In this document: one piece after another, positions 4,983 to 5,026 of the stretch
Layout: every line of letters starts with the position of its first letter
Position numbering within the stretch: position 1 is the stretch's first letter
Assembly (NCBI GenBank): GCA_011048855.1
Contig: DSCZ01000129.1
Span: 1 to 5,026 of the forward strand
DNA length: 5,026 bases
From: Desulfobacteraceae bacterium
GTDB lineage: Bacteria > Desulfobacterota > DSM-4660 > Desulfatiglandales > Desulfatiglandaceae
Direction of reading: 5' to 3'
Program-made: the position numbers and the translations under genes
Notes under the pieces: generated by a model
What the model saw: the letters and a program-made list of their open reading frames with translations, nothing else
Database searches by the model: none
What the model was told of the DNA's origin: nothing

Positions 4983-5026
4983 ATGCTACCCAAAATCAGG
5001 TCCCAGGATAGGTTGTACGATGTCCC
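4983..5026 (+). CDS. Start of a plus-strand gene cut by the window edge, possibly an IS transposase
   Basis: Only 14 codons are visible (MLPKIRSQDRLYDV). The start is convincing because a full GGAGGTGA lies 6 bases upstream. The residues and the hairpin-covered ribosome binding site resemble the beginnings of some DDE insertion-sequence transposases (IS1182-like proteins often start with a similar LP...QD.LYD pattern). That resemblance is short and from memory, so the product call is tentative. It is divergent from the minus-strand cluster starting at 4849. Confidence 0.4.
   Translation, partial: MLPKIRSQDRLYDV

Noticed and set aside
2889..5026. Search for a second copy of either tRNA 3' end as an attachment site
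   Set aside because: No convincing match was found by eye; a short CGGGGG-like run near 3986 is not part of a longer tRNA-like match.

Overview
The window looks like accessory DNA of a Gram-negative bacterium, most likely a deltaproteobacterial (Desulfobacterota-type) chromosome. That guess is an inference from three things: moderate GC, a DUF6538-type integrase next to a YhcG-type nuclease, and a GTAGGGGCGAAC-type inverted repeat inside a REP-associated transposase. No marker gene fixes the taxon. Nothing here is a core metabolic gene; the only housekeeping parts are two tRNA genes.

Layout. Positions 97-1794 (minus) hold an apparently intact 565-residue tyrosine recombinase whose start faces the 3' end of a tRNA-Ala(CGC) gene (1897-1972, minus). 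A clear intrinsic terminator (about 1851-1886) lies between them. A short promoter region (1973-2125) separates this tRNA from a divergent tRNA-Arg(CCT) gene (2126-2202, plus). About 11 bases past the tRNA-Arg 3' end begins a minus-strand REP-associated (Y1/IS200-like) transposase gene that has lost its 3' part (2214-2683). Inside its coding sequence sits a 93-bp element: perfect 27-bp inverted arms around a 39-bp centre, with three 15-bp tandem units running from the left arm into that centre, all in frame. A gene-poor stretch (2684-3136) follows.

The right part is one minus-strand cluster read from about 4850 down to 3137. It starts with a 36-codon ORF with a strong ribosome binding site, probably the 5' remnant of another gene. 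This runs, with an ATGA overlap, into the C-terminal half of a second tyrosine recombinase (4341-4787), which overlaps by 14 bases the start of a full-length YhcG/DUF1016 PD-(D/E)xK nuclease gene (3137-4354). The yhcG-like gene carries two 24-bp palindromic repeats exactly 60 bp apart that encode a repeated octapeptide. At the right edge a plus-strand gene begins (4983 onward), with a full Shine-Dalgarno sequence partly inside a hairpin; it is possibly an IS transposase.

Interpretation. The two back-to-back tRNA genes look like a double integration hotspot, with mobile DNA against each 3' end: a complete integrase on the Ala side, and a transposase remnant, integrase remnant and nuclease on the Arg side. 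The YhcG-type nuclease is the one probably functional cargo protein and is of a type often met in defence-rich regions. No complete multi-gene system can be demonstrated. The most unusual signals are the two different short palindromic repeats in protein linkers, both in frame, and the chimeric 5' end of the yhcG cluster.
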